DNA from: Lithodes maja
Lineage: Eukaryota > Arthropoda > Malacostraca > Decapoda > Lithodidae
NCBI GenBank assembly: GCA_037953745.1
Contig: JBAKBP010004457.1
Location: 53,501 to 117,500, forward strand
Length of the DNA stretch: 64,000 nucleotides
Direction: 5' to 3'
The notes under the pieces are model-generated. The model searched no databases, was not told the DNA's origin, and was given only the letters and a program-made list of their open reading frames with translations. A program made the position numbers and the translations under genes. Shown piece after piece: positions 9,501-18,729 of the stretch (position 1 is the first letter of the stretch; every line of letters starts with the position of its first letter).

Positions 9501-11681
9501 GGGAGCAATTTTACATCCAAATTGTTCAAGCAAACCCTTCAGTTGCACGGTATATGTTCTGTAGTGTCGTCGGCCTACCATCCCGAGAGTCAGGGAGTCT
9601 TGGAGCGGTGGCACTCGACCCTGAAGAGTATGCTACGCTGTTACTGTGCAGAACATGACACTGATTGGGATTTGGGTCTGCCGTATGTTCTGTTCGCTGC
9701 ACGTGAAGTCCCAGGAGAGAGCCTGGGGTTCAGTCCAAATCAACTAGTCTTTGGCCATAATGTGAGAGGACCTTTAAGTATGGTGAAAGAGATCTGGGAG
9801 GGCGAAGAGAAGCCGGGGTCTGTACTTAAATATATCCTTGAGAGCCGGGAGAGACTTATAGGTTGCATGGCAGCGGCAGGTAATAACTTGGTTAATGCAC
9901 AGGCGGTCATGAAGCACCAGTATGACGCCAAGGTGAAGCTTCGGGAGTTTTCGGTGGGTCAGGAGGTAATGTTGCTTTTACCTTTGCCTGGACACCCCCT
10001 TTCTGCCAAGTTCATTGGGCCGTATGTGGTGGCTAAGAAACTGTCCGACCTTGATTATCTCGTTGCAACACCTGACCGTAGAAAAAAACATCAGTTATGT
10101 CATGTTAACCTAATGAAAGAGTATGTGAGACGCCCCTCAGAGCCTCTCACTGTCCCTGTGCTGGCCTGCAGCGGCCAGGGTGGAGAAGGAGGTGGGGACA
10201 GTCATGCTGCTGAGGAGGATAGCTGGGACTGTGTCATTTCCGCGGAACAGTGGGCGGGGAATACTGAACAAGAGGCTAGGCAAGCTGTAAGTCACCTGCC
10301 TGAGCACCAGGGTGCTGCTGTCCTAGGCCTGTTCAGGTCATACCCCTCTGTTTTCGCCGAACACCCAGGTCTCACTACTCAGGTAAGGCACGACGTGGAC
10401 GTCGGTGATAATGTGCCCTTCAAGTCAGTGCCCTACCGTGTGCCCCCGGTAAAGTTGCCAGCTTTACGGGAGGAGTTAAAGTACATGGTTGAGAGAGGGA
10501 TGATCACTGAAGGTTATGTGAAGTGGACATCACCCGTCACGTTGCAGCCAAAACCTGACGGCAAGGTGCGGTTCTGCATAGATTTTCGTAGGCTAAATGG
10601 CTTGACCACTACCAACCCTTACCCTTTGCCTCGAGTTGACGACAGCGTGGACAAGATAGGGAATGCAAAGTACCTTACTAAAATTGATCTTGTAAAAGGC
10701 TACTGGCAAGTACCCCTGTCGGACCGAGCTAAGCAAGTTTGTGGTTTTGTGGTAGATGGCAAGACCTACCAATGTAACGTAATGCCTTATGGGCTTAAGA
10801 ACGCACCTGCCACGTTTCAGAACCTGATGAACGATATTTGTGACGAAATCCCTAACTGCACGGTCTACCTTGATGACGTGATAGTGTATGATGACAATTT
10901 TGAAAATCACCTAAGGCACTTAGAGACCCTGTTTGGGAAGTTGCACGATGCTGGGCTGGTGGTGAACCTGAGGAAGTGCGAGTTTGTAAAGGCTACTGTG
11001 CAGTATCTTGGCTTCGTGGTCGGGTTAGGCCGGGTGTGCCCCCCCCTGAGCAAGATACAGGCTATCAATATGTTTCCCAGGCCCACCACTAAGCGCCAGG
11101 TCATGCGGTTCCTAGGTATGATAGGCTATTATAGGCGCTTCATCCGGGGATACTCTACTGTCTTAGCACCGTTAACTGATCTACTGTCGAAGTCAGTGAA
11201 GTTCTGTTGGGCTGCGGAGTGTCAGAGGGCTTTCGACCTAGTCAAGCACCTGCTGTGTACACATCCGATTTTGAGAGCCCCAGACTTCTCCAGGAGTTTT
11301 CAGCTGGCGACTGATGCCAGCGGTGTGGGTGCCGGGGCAGTGTTACTGCAGACTGATTCCGAGGGCTTGGAACACCCAGTGAGCTTCTTTTCTCGCAAGT
11401 TTAATTCGGCACAAAGGAATTACTCGACTATAGAGAAGGAGCTTCTTGCTATCGTTTTGTCGCTCAAACATTTCGAAGTTTATGTTCCAGCCTACGGCCC
11501 GGTAGTGACGATTTATACGGACCATCATCCCTTGAAATTCCTAAATCAGTTTCACAATCGGAATATGCGGTTGACCAGGTGGTCCCTAATGCTCCAAGAG
11601 TATAATATCAACATTCAGCATATTGCCGGGAGTGAGAACGTGATAGCAGATTGTCTATCAAGGGTTGATGATCCAGGATAG
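6582..11681 (+). CDS. gag-pol: Gag-Pol polyprotein, Gmr1-like Ty3/gypsy, integrase before RT
   Basis: Single uninterrupted frame of 1699 codons. Residues about 230-400 are a helical capsid region resembling the gag C-terminal domain from which vertebrate SCAN domains are thought to derive. A CCHC zinc knuckle spans residues 467-480 (CYKCQKLGHYSREC). Protease has DTGA at 554-557. Integrase follows: zinc-binding H842, H849, C879, C882; catalytic D913, D972, E1008 with exactly 35 residues between the second D and E; GPY motif near residue 1146. RT begins about residue 1285, with D1369 in KIDLVKGYWQ and YLDD at 1429-1432. RNase H includes D1578 and TDHHPLKFL. It ends shortly after IADCLSRV. There is no envelope gene and no gag/pol frameshift. 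All catalytic residues I checked are present, so it may be coding-competent. Confidence 0.9.
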   Translation: MNSNCITSTMSNDSSFTGEDNTVQPSNQQVQQMFREGSVISGERDARAFLQTPLTEQRLQAIDCYGLRCLATVLGRDCPDSWPKKNLVACLLGDGDGAVGGVGSWGVPSKPPFHSTPELGPQPASLSTMQQEGSQGQAGLPVNTSRCGSPILCSPPPGLSPEMLFQLELAKFKLQETQIQQASIERIEVARIQANQDATRYQAEMDVEKSRVETTGRHLGGGHRVTDSLSHLIKLVPAFDETAVTEFFARFEKKCREYDWPEVKWAALVSSRLVGKGLKAYDALSLDESVVYGLVKEAVLRAYELQPETYRLKFRGVNKKSDVSFMEHARDLTDAGNNWFRSEHAESAEEIKQLFYLEQFYKCTGTDLTLNIKEKCPKTVEEAAKMADLRLSLIRGCGAAQRAESGQKGRYTPPTRVFDNNKSYDTHNHTKCIAPNNTYKHKPLPFTKGQAPSSPAQGKKPIGDVKCYKCQKLGHYSRECPSNTPAKPVSLVHSIGVSLKAAATARGRLSAAEAHAVKKRTEGSTPVRDTYCSHRGHGFVSWGSELRRVDLLRDTGASQTLLRNFTGKPINAARVVVVQGINATRSYPLVRLELRVGEVCRELDVGIVECLPVEGVDLLLGNDFAVPTSGTPPLVVAERAADVDGENREWVGRCQQDEMACVVTRSRSAAPAQPSTQPRGQWRKDQEKVAKGRKRDIDSAALLGDSVLGPIINTGVDSGPDMVCNKAELGKTSREARAVARATKAVEPTSRGNVLLQNHLDALTPRDISEQQLQDASLARYSNGAIELEEDGDAKPGDFFRLNRILYRRFLDPKSKWEGGARVVDQVVVPNKYRESLLCLAHDVPVAGHLGVTKTLAALGRFFWWPGVKADVCAWVAGCATCQTTGKPNQTIPKAPLFPIPVTGPPFSKVVVDLVGPFPPTSSGNKFLLTIMDVATRYPDAYPMRNGSAKAVVKNLLLFCSRYGFPREVQSDQGSNFTSKLFKQTLQLHGICSVVSSAYHPESQGVLERWHSTLKSMLRCYCAEHDTDWDLGLPYVLFAAREVPGESLGFSPNQLVFGHNVRGPLSMVKEIWEGEEKPGSVLKYILESRERLIGCMAAAGNNLVNAQAVMKHQYDAKVKLREFSVGQEVMLLLPLPGHPLSAKFIGPYVVAKKLSDLDYLVATPDRRKKHQLCHVNLMKEYVRRPSEPLTVPVLACSGQGGEGGGDSHAAEEDSWDCVISAEQWAGNTEQEARQAVSHLPEHQGAAVLGLFRSYPSVFAEHPGLTTQVRHDVDVGDNVPFKSVPYRVPPVKLPALREELKYMVERGMITEGYVKWTSPVTLQPKPDGKVRFCIDFRRLNGLTTTNPYPLPRVDDSVDKIGNAKYLTKIDLVKGYWQVPLSDRAKQVCGFVVDGKTYQCNVMPYGLKNAPATFQNLMNDICDEIPNCTVYLDDVIVYDDNFENHLRHLETLFGKLHDAGLVVNLRKCEFVKATVQYLGFVVGLGRVCPPLSKIQAINMFPRPTTKRQVMRFLGMIGYYRRFIRGYSTVLAPLTDLLSKSVKFCWAAECQRAFDLVKHLLCTHPILRAPDFSRSFQLATDASGVGAGAVLLQTDSEGLEHPVSFFSRKFNSAQRNYSTIEKELLAIVLSLKHFEVYVPAYGPVVTIYTDHHPLKFLNQFHNRNMRLTRWSLMLQEYNINIQHIAGSENVIADCLSRVDDPG
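8438..8496 (+). other. Conserved stem-loop inside the protease coding region
   Basis: TCTCGGCAACGACT (8438-8451) and AGTCGTTGCCGAGA (8483-8496) are perfect reverse complements with a 31-nt loop. The same two arms, with the same spacing, occur in element 2 at 46398-46456, while the loop has diverged. An RNA structural role is inferred. Confidence 0.65.
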
Positions 11682-11962
11682 TCGTGCACGGTGTGTGGGT
11701 TGAGCAGGAGTAAAATTAGGCTATCATAACGCCGTCCAAAAAGATTATAAAACAATAAAATAAACGAGAAATTTTTTTTTTAGTTTTGTAAGTCTTTATT
11801 GTTGTAGCATGATGCATGCGATATTGTGTTTTATGTATAATTCACACTTCAGTTGTTGTGCACCTTTTGCAATTAGTGGCAGCTAAGGGTAGCAGGTCGG
11901 TTGGTTGCCTGTCAGATTTTGATAATGCTTCTAAGGTCGATTATCTAAAATCTTGGGGGGGC
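11682..11962 (+). promoter_or_regulatory. 3' untranslated region and polypurine tract of element 1
   Basis: About 280 nt without coding sequence. TCTTGGGGGGGC ends directly at the 3' LTR, and its G-run (11955-11961) is the likely plus-strand primer. An A- and T-rich stretch near 11745-11785 has no assigned role. Confidence 0.7.
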
Positions 11963-13781
11963 TGTGACGCACCCAGTGCGTGGCAACGTAACCTGATTGT
12001 ACTCCTTGGTACTCCACTGTACCGCCACTGTGTGGTACCGCTGTACCGCTGTACCGTGCTGGCTGCTTATATTGAGTGTGACAACGTATAACTATGTTCT
12101 TTGTATCTCTGCAAAGGTCTCGTCATGTGCTAACCAGTGGTGGGTTTTGTTTTAAGCCATGTCGAGACCTTCCATTTAATATGTAGTATCAATAGAGAAG
12201 TTGATAGATAAGACAATGGGAGTTCAGAGAGAGAGAGTGAGTTAGTTTTCAGAGCGAGAGGGTAGCAACGCGCCACGCTGCCGGAGTGGTGGTTGCCAGA
12301 CGTATGGACCGGTTGGCAGCCTTGCGCTTATAGCTAGGTGCGACAGGGTTGGTAGTCCATTGCCGCCTGCCTATGCTGCCTGGGTTGCCCATGTTGTCGT
12401 ACTGCACATTGCCTGGAGGCTCGCTGTGTGTTCCATGATCAGGTTGCCTAGAACCTTTGAGATTCTAACATCCCTTGCTCTCTCTCCCAATTTCTCACGG
12501 TTGCACTCTTTCTCTCTGACGACATTACTCTCATTTCATTCTTCTCTCTATTTAAATGCATAACCTTCCCTTGAGGTCCTAAAGGAGTTTCAGCACTCAC
12601 CTCTCGTATTACTCTTAGGACAAGCATATATTTACATGTATTAGATTTAAGGGGTTAATGTGAACAGCGATCTTCTTGATGAGGATAGTTGGTGAACGTT
12701 CTACATGTTCACGAGTTATATGCCCAGCTCATCATCCAATTTGTGACTAGACTAGTGCCATGTGTAAGAGCCCGACCATGCCCAGGAGTTGTCTGTAGAG
12801 GGGCGAGGACTTAGCCTTGATTTGCCTACCGAGCCAGGAGCGAGTGCAGTACCAGAGACTACAGCTCGCTCGTAGTGCCGGTATAGTAGAGTAACGTAAT
12901 TTATCTGTCCTTGTGTTCTCTGCAGTCTTTTCCTGGGTTCTCGCTTTCGGTGCTGGGACTCGTTGTTCCTGTGACTTGGCCTGCTAGCTAGAACACATGG
13001 GGATGATGAGTGGGTGATATCTTTATTTTACTATGCATTGCAGCTCTCTTTAAGTTTATGTATATAACACTTTACAATACACATTACTCACACACAAGAC
13101 AACACTATTAATACTTTCATGTATCAATTAACTGCACTGTCGTTTTGCTGCTGTGTCCGGAGTTCCGTTGCGTAGGGCGCATACGGACTCAGAGGGGAGA
13201 CAGAGTGAGAGAAGCGAAGTAGCCTATGCGGTAGTAGGCTACCGGCGCAGTACTGTTGCCTGCAACCTTTTAGTTATTCCAAGTATAGATTCATTATTAC
13301 AATAAGTGACTACTGTTTATGTTCCTTCCATGTGTATTATTAGGTATCTACTGGATCATGAACATCTTGTATGCTACATGCTAGTGCATGTTAGTAGGGG
13401 ACAGTTATTCTAGTGCACGCGCTTTCAAATAGGCGTGTACATTTGTCATTTAGCATTTCACTGTCATACCTTTAGCCTGCTTCTATTCTACATTATTAGA
13501 GGCTTAATATTAACGTAGTTTCTTGAGTATTGCATTTCTTTAGTCATAACGTAACCTATAAATGTCTGAGGGAGTTTAGCCTCATAGCCTACCCCTGTTG
13601 TACACTTTCGCCGAGTTAAGGTACCTCGTTACCATAGAAGATAACTCTGTAGGGCGTTGGTGCTTTTGTTGTCTGGAGCATATAGTATTTGGGACTGGAA
13701 TCGAGCGTGTCGTTGTCACATAAGCCATTTCTGTCCTACGATCAAGAATCCCGAATATGTATTGCCGATCCAGCCGTAACA
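11963..13781 (+). repeat. 3' LTR of element 1
   Basis: 1819 bp, beginning TGTGACGC and ending CGTAACA, homologous to 4554-6338. It is followed by CTATATATACATTTG, which belongs to a BEL LTR. Confidence 0.9.
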
Positions 13782-13934
13782 CTATATATACATTTGTTAT
13801 GTGAGACCTTTGGATATAAATTAGCTTGTTTCAGATTGAATTCAATTTAGATATAGAGTAGTTTTCATTTAGATTGATTTTATTTGATTCATTATAGCTT
13901 AGTAATATTTAACTTCCATTGATAGTTTACCACA
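13782..13934 (+). repeat. 3' end of a BEL/Pao LTR (third plus-strand copy)
   Basis: 153 nt matching the last part of the BEL LTRs that end at 17759 and 24853, and stopping exactly at the LTR terminus TTTACCACA. It is the flank of element 1. The next base begins internal minus-strand BEL sequence, so a plus-strand BEL copy once ended here. The rest of that copy is missing. Confidence 0.75.
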
Positions 13935-14465
13935 GATCCACACCAAGTAGAACATGCACCTCACTCTGATTTCCCATGGGATCTGACAAGTTAACCCCTT
14001 TGCTACGTAATGCGTGTTCCACCTTCTTCACTCCTACAGATACATATTCTGGTAGGGTGTCTACTACGATACATGTCATAAAGTACCTGTTTTTACGGTA
14101 GAAATATTAAATCTCTGCTATTTCGTAGTCTTGTTTGTCAGAAACCCAAGTGAAGCCCTGCAATCGAAGAGTCTCAGCCCCTACGATTCGGTGCTTAAGT
14201 ACCATTAATACGGACCTTTTTATAAAGGATCGTTGAGACCCCTGATCAAGAAGTACCCGATAAACCTTGTTACTGTCATTACCTTCCATGGGAATCTGTA
14301 TTGTGGGCAATATAGTAGTGTCTTTCGTGCTACCTAGTGTTAAAGTTGTAGTAGTACCCTCTGGTTTGATGTCTTTGACTTTGTCTGCTGTAGGACACAA
14401 CTTGTCAAAGTGACGTCCTTTACAGCGGCGACAGGGCCTTAAGTATGTAGCAGTACATTGTCCCT

Positions 14466-15371
14466 TATCATCAGCAGATCTCGTACCTTGGATCCTCCCC
14501 ATCCTTATCTACAAGTTTCTGGCGAGAAAATTGAGAATGTGGATACTCTGCGTTTGTTAGGAGTTACTCTTGATCCCAAACTTACTTTTGAAAAGCATAT
14601 TCGTTCTTTCTCCTTTTCCATTTCCCCAAAAATTGGTCTGCTTCGCAAGGTTTATAAAACATTTGATTGTGACGCCACAGTTATCAAGTCTTTTTATGCT
14701 TTTAGTTTGCCACATTTCGAGTACTGCTCACCTGTCTGGTTGTCAGCAGCTGACTGCCATCTCACGTTGCTTGACAGGTTGCTAAATTCCATAAGTTTTA
14801 TTCTACCTCATTTGTCTCTTGATTTGTGTCATCGACGTAAAGTTGGTGCCCTTAGTCTTTTATATAAAGTTTTTAACAACCCTCAGCATCCCTTACATGG
14901 GTTCTGCCTGGGCCCTATGTCCGGGCTCGTGCAACTAGATTCACAAGCAATCTTATTGATCTTGCCATGAACCGTGTTAATTTTTCTAATACACAGTTTT
15001 CACAGTGTTTTGTGCCGGCCATGGTTGACTTGTGGAATAAGTTGCCAATGAGCTAGTCAATTCAGCTCATATCTCCATTTTTAAGTCTAGAGTTAAAGCA
15101 TTTTTGCAGCATTAATTCTAATTTTTAAGTTTATTTTATCTATATTTATTGTATTATACTTATACTTGATATCCTCCACTGCATAATATGTTATCTGTGT
15201 TTAATATGTGTATATGTACAGTATACAGTATATGTTTTTATTTTTTCCTAAGTTGCCGTAGTCTCTCTCCAGTGCCTCCGGGTGTTTTGTGTGGATTCAT
15301 CTTGATGGTGTTTCTGCACCCTGGTTGGAGACTTCGGTATCTCATATAATAATAATAATAAATAATAATAA
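14466..15371 (+). mobile_element. CR1/Jockey-like LINE 3' fragment in the minus-strand BEL
   Basis: 5'-truncated LINE insertion. Its frame covers the end of RT and the C-terminal region, including RLLGVTLDPKLTFEKHI and FEYCSPVWLSA. After a one-base deletion near 14901 (relative to unit II), another frame continues with PAMVDLWNKLP. The 3' UTR ends in an (AAT)n tail at about 15349-15370. BEL sequence is continuous on both sides (CATTGTCCCT left, TTACCATGTTCC right). The same insertion is in unit II, so it predates the duplication. Confidence 0.8.
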
Positions 15372-16694
15372 TTACCATGTTCCTTGCTCAGACAACCTAC
15401 ACATAGCTTCCACCTTTTTGCCTGTGCTAGTTTTGTCTCATTTGTTGGGTATTTTGCACAGAAACTCCATTTATGTTTGTTATTGTTACATAGCTTACAT
15501 ATAATCTGAGCAGGTTTCTTATATGTACCCTCTTTCTTTCCTTTAGTCCCCACCGTCATGCTTACAGTTCCCTCAACTCCACATTCCCCACTCCCTCCCG
15601 ACACATTCATTCTCCCATTGTTCAACTGTAAATTACTAATTTCTTTACTGAACTGAGTTTTGAACTCCCCAGATCAAATGATCTAACCTTGTCAAGTATT
15701 GCCATAGGAAGCTTCTGACGTAATATAATAACTATCATTTCCTGTGAGGTGAGCCCTAGGGCGTCTAGCGATCGAGTATGGCACTCCATATCTGCCCTAA
15801 ATTTTGCTAACTCCTCAACCTTATACTGTGGTTCTGCGAGCTTTAACAAGGCAACTACATGGGCCATCTTAAATTGCTCTTGATCCCCGTATGTGGACTG
15901 TAATAGTTGTACTGCCTCAAGATAGCTATCACGTACTACCGCAAAAACCCTCTATCAAATGTAAGGCCTCTCCTTCCAATTGTCCTTTCAGATAGTGATA
16001 CTTACAGACATTATCCAAAAAGGATTCATGTACTGTAGACCGAAATACATCCCAAAAAGCTAACCACTCAGTCAATTTGCCCCCAAATGTAGGAATATTG
16101 AGCTTTGGAAAGTGCACAGTGTGTTTCGGGTCAACCCTTCTATGGCCTCGTTCTCGCCTCCCTTCTATTTGCGACAGCGCGCTGTAATACGTGCTTCGCT
16201 TTAAAGACAGGTTCATCATAGAGGGCGCTATTATCACACTCTGCAACTATCTCTTCCTCCTCTGTCATGCCTGCCACAATCACCTCACTTAGAGCAACAA
16301 TACGACCATAGGTAGCCTGGACATTGTCTAACCTAGCCTCTAATTCCTCGAGGTCAGCAGTAGTGATGAAATTGTTGACATCAATAATTAACCTATTTAA
16401 TACTCCCCGAAGTCCCGCCCTCTGATTTTTAGGGGCTATGCTTAGCACCCCACTAGATGGGGTCTCTTCCTGTTTACTCATTTTGTATGTAAGCCTGTAG
16501 GATATTTACCTAAAATGTTACAATTACAATGGCAAAATAGTAGCCTAGGTAAGAGACGCCGTCCGGCGGACTTCAATGTTATGGAGAAAAAATAGCACAC
16601 CAAATAGCAATACCTACACTAAAGGGTCATATTGAACAAGACAAAATGTTAGGTCAGGTCATGTGTCACAGGAAGTCTGAAATGAAAAAGAAAA

Positions 16695-16847
16695 CTATTG
16701 GGGGAAGATGATGGGTGGGATGCAGGACTTAGGCAGGCGCAACGATATCACCCTGCATTCCGGCTCTAACCATCGCTTGGCTAGTCCTACGAGTTTATCA
16801 TAGAGTTGTTCCTGCATCCTGTTTTGCGTCCCATTGCTCATTGCCAT
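16695..16847 (-). CDS. 50-codon leader frame, remnant of the SGNH-domain frame
   Basis: Small frame between the primer binding region and gag of the minus-strand BEL. It starts MAMSNGTQNRM and then matches the C-terminal end of the leader frame of the plus-strand copies (YDKLVGLAKRWLE and ISLRLPKSC). It lacks the nucleophile and GGND blocks, so most of the hydrolase-like domain was deleted here. Whether it is translated is unknown. Confidence 0.4.
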   Translation of the reverse strand: MAMSNGTQNRMQEQLYDKLVGLAKRWLEPECRVISLRLPKSCIPPIIFPQ

Positions 16848-16969
16848 AAAAAAATCCCTTACTGGTAGCTAATTCCCCGGGTCTGGGCACCAATGTGGTA
16901 TACTATCAATGGGAAGTTAAATATCTATAAGCTATAATCCAAACAAAATCAATCTAAATCAAATTACTC

Positions 16970-17759
16970 TATCGTATAAATACGATAGAATATGACTCTT
17001 TTGTGATCTCGTATGTCTCTGTGACGTCACGATCTCTCCTACAGCACGACGTAGGACGAGTAGATCGTATATTATAAGATTGTAAATAAGTTAAGTTATA
17101 AAAGGCCTAATATGCTATTAAGCAATATTGCCATGGTCTTATGTAGTATATATGAATTTATCGTATATATTAATATAATTTATCGCATAGAGCAACCTAG
17201 ATGCGGTACGATAATTTGGGCTCCTGACGTTTTGCCAAGGCAGCAAGGTGTGTCTTCGAGGTTCGCCAGAGCCTTCACGAACACCAACCAGTTAACATCT
17301 AAATTTTTCGCCCTCAGTTGATCGAGCTTTTGTGCCTCTAATCACAATACACATACAGCAATACACACAGCTACACCATCACGACGCTCTCTTCGACACC
17401 ATGACTGACTGATAGATAAGCATATTATTCATGTCCATTCCCATGTAATCATTTATTCTTTCTTTAACTTGACTTGAGTCTTGGGACCGAAGTCTCGTTC
17501 CCCATTGTCCACCGCCATATTGGGTAAAACGTTCTCCCTTGCCTCATTGCCACGTGGAACTATTGGTGAGTTAATTCCTGGCTAATATTAACCCTTATAA
17601 CCTTACCCTATATATACATTTATTATGTGAGACCTTTGGATATAAATTAGCTTGTTTCAGATTGAATTCAATTTAGATATAGAGTAGTTTCATTTAGATT
17701 GATTTTATTTGATTCATTATAGCTTAGTAATATTTAACTTCCATTGATAGTTTACCACA
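16970..17759 (+). repeat. 5' LTR of BEL A
   Basis: 790 bp from TATCGTATAAATACGATAG to TTTACCACA. The first 18 nt are themselves an imperfect palindrome. A 69-codon open frame inside the LTR, present in every copy, has no recognisable product. Confidence 0.85.
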
Positions 17760-17780
17760 TTGGTGCCCAGACCCGGGATT
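17760..17780 (+). promoter_or_regulatory. Primer binding site of BEL A
   Basis: TTGGTGCCCAGACCCGGGATT directly follows the LTR. The TGG start fits a tRNA 3' CCA end. Essentially the same sequence follows the LTRs of BEL B and the minus-strand copies. The tRNA was not identified. Confidence 0.7.
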
Positions 17781-17810
17781 TAGCTGCCAGTGGGGGATTT
17801 TTCTTAGGCA

Positions 17811-18558
17811 ATGAGCAAGGGATTAGCCCAGGGATGCAGGAGCAAGGAGCCCGGAGGGGTGGGGCTTGGCTATCTCCCTGTACCTCAGGCGCCGGTACCT
17901 CAGCGAATAGCCATAGTAGGGCATTCATATGCAACTAGGCTAACGGAGCTGACTGACGGAGGTACTGCGTCATATCGGGCATCGGAGGGGGAAAGAACTT
18001 TCAGGCTGACCTACTTCGGGGTACCGGGAGCAACCGTTGACACCCTGAAAGCCTCCCCTCAGTGGGGGCAAGTGGTTCGGTTTAGGCCGCATATGATCTT
18101 TTTGTTTATAGGCGGCAATGATATACGCCCCGGTACAGTACCCCGCGAATTAGCTGACGCTATCAAAGAGGTGGCGCTGGATCTGGAGCGTGAGTCCGGA
18201 GGGAGCTGCAAGATCGTGGCAATTGAGAGCCGGACGAGAGTCCGAGGGTTCTCAGCGGCGGATTATCAAGCTATAAAAAATTCTGTTAACCGCGCCCTGA
18301 GGTGTCGGTTAATAGAAACGAAGCACCGCTTTGTTTCTCTCACACTCAGCATCCGAGACCTCGACCAGGATGGTGTCCAACCTCGACTTAGACACCAATC
18401 AAGTCCTGTATGACAAGATTGTAGGGCTAACGAAGCATTGGCTAGAGAGGGACGCCGGGGTTATATCATTGCGCCTGCCTAAGTCCTGCTTCCCATCATC
18501 TTTCCCCAGTAATTTTCTTTTCCGTTTCAGACTTCCTGTGACATATGACCTGACCTAA
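17811..18558 (+). pseudogene. SGNH/GDSL-hydrolase-like leader frame of BEL A (frameshifted)
   Basis: The ATG lies 51 nt after the LTR and the first frame runs 200 codons. SGNH blocks are visible: nucleophile block VGHSY with S39; block II with G70 and G73; block III IGGNDI with N103; and a DGV at 187-189 where the final Asp-x-x-His block should be. A one-base shift immediately after DGV sends the first frame to an early stop. Similarity resumes in the +1 frame (DLDTNQVLYDKIVGLTKHWLERD-type sequence, about 18372-18558), so the catalytic His is lost or displaced. The same break is in BEL B. SGNH esterases are known in ORF1 of some LINEs; a role in BEL elements is unknown to me. A lipid- or carbohydrate-esterase activity is only inference. 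Confidence 0.65.
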
Positions 18559-18729
18559 CATTTTTTTCTTGTTCAATATGATCCATTAGTAGGTATTGCT
18601 ATTTAGTGTACTATTTTTTTCTCCATAACATAGAAGTCCGCCGGTCGGCGTCTCTTAACTAGACTATTAATTTTCCGTTGTTTTTGTAACGTAACATTTA
18701 GATACATAGCCTATAGGCTCACATGCAAA

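Larger units (their letters stand above)
4554..13781 (+). mobile_element. Ty3/gypsy retrotransposon, Gmr1-like (element 1)
   Basis: Full-length LTR retrotransposon: 5' LTR 4554-6338, leader, one gag-pol frame 6582-11681, polypurine tract, 3' LTR 11963-13781. The LTRs start TGTGACGC and end CGTAACA. Domain order in the frame is capsid, zinc knuckle, protease, integrase, RT, RNase H. Integrase before RT in a Ty3/gypsy-type element is the hallmark of the Gmr1-like group. CTAT follows the 3' LTR and belongs to a BEL LTR, but the 5' flank is a (GA)n tract without CTAT, so the 5' side has been rearranged. The LTRs differ by several indels, so this copy is older than element 2. Confidence 0.85.
13935..16969 (-). 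mobile_element. Minus-strand BEL/Pao copy, unit I (truncated, decayed)
   Basis: Reading on the minus strand from 16969: LTR end (16969-16894), primer binding region, short leader frame, gag (ATG at 16481), zinc-knuckle and protease region, then truncation at 13935 before RT. Gag begins MSKQEETPSSGVL and contains a DUF1759-like segment with LPTFGGKLTEWLAFWDVFRS-type sequence. It is broken by frameshifts near 16150-16250, 15930 and 15660. Protease keeps LLDQGSQRSFIKRSVL. A CR1-like LINE piece interrupts it at 14466-15371. The remainder of its LTR is on the far side of the nested plus-strand copy, at 24854-25568. Confidence 0.85.

Noticed and set aside
16894..16975. Palindromic head-to-head LTR junction as a hairpin element
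   Set aside because: Explained by insertion of BEL A into the minus-strand LTR with a TACTC duplication; no separate element needed.
17112..17321. 69-codon frame (MLLSNIAMVLCSIYEF) repeated at 24206 and 33528
   Set aside because: It lies wholly inside the BEL LTR and has no recognisable domain; its recurrence follows from LTR copying.
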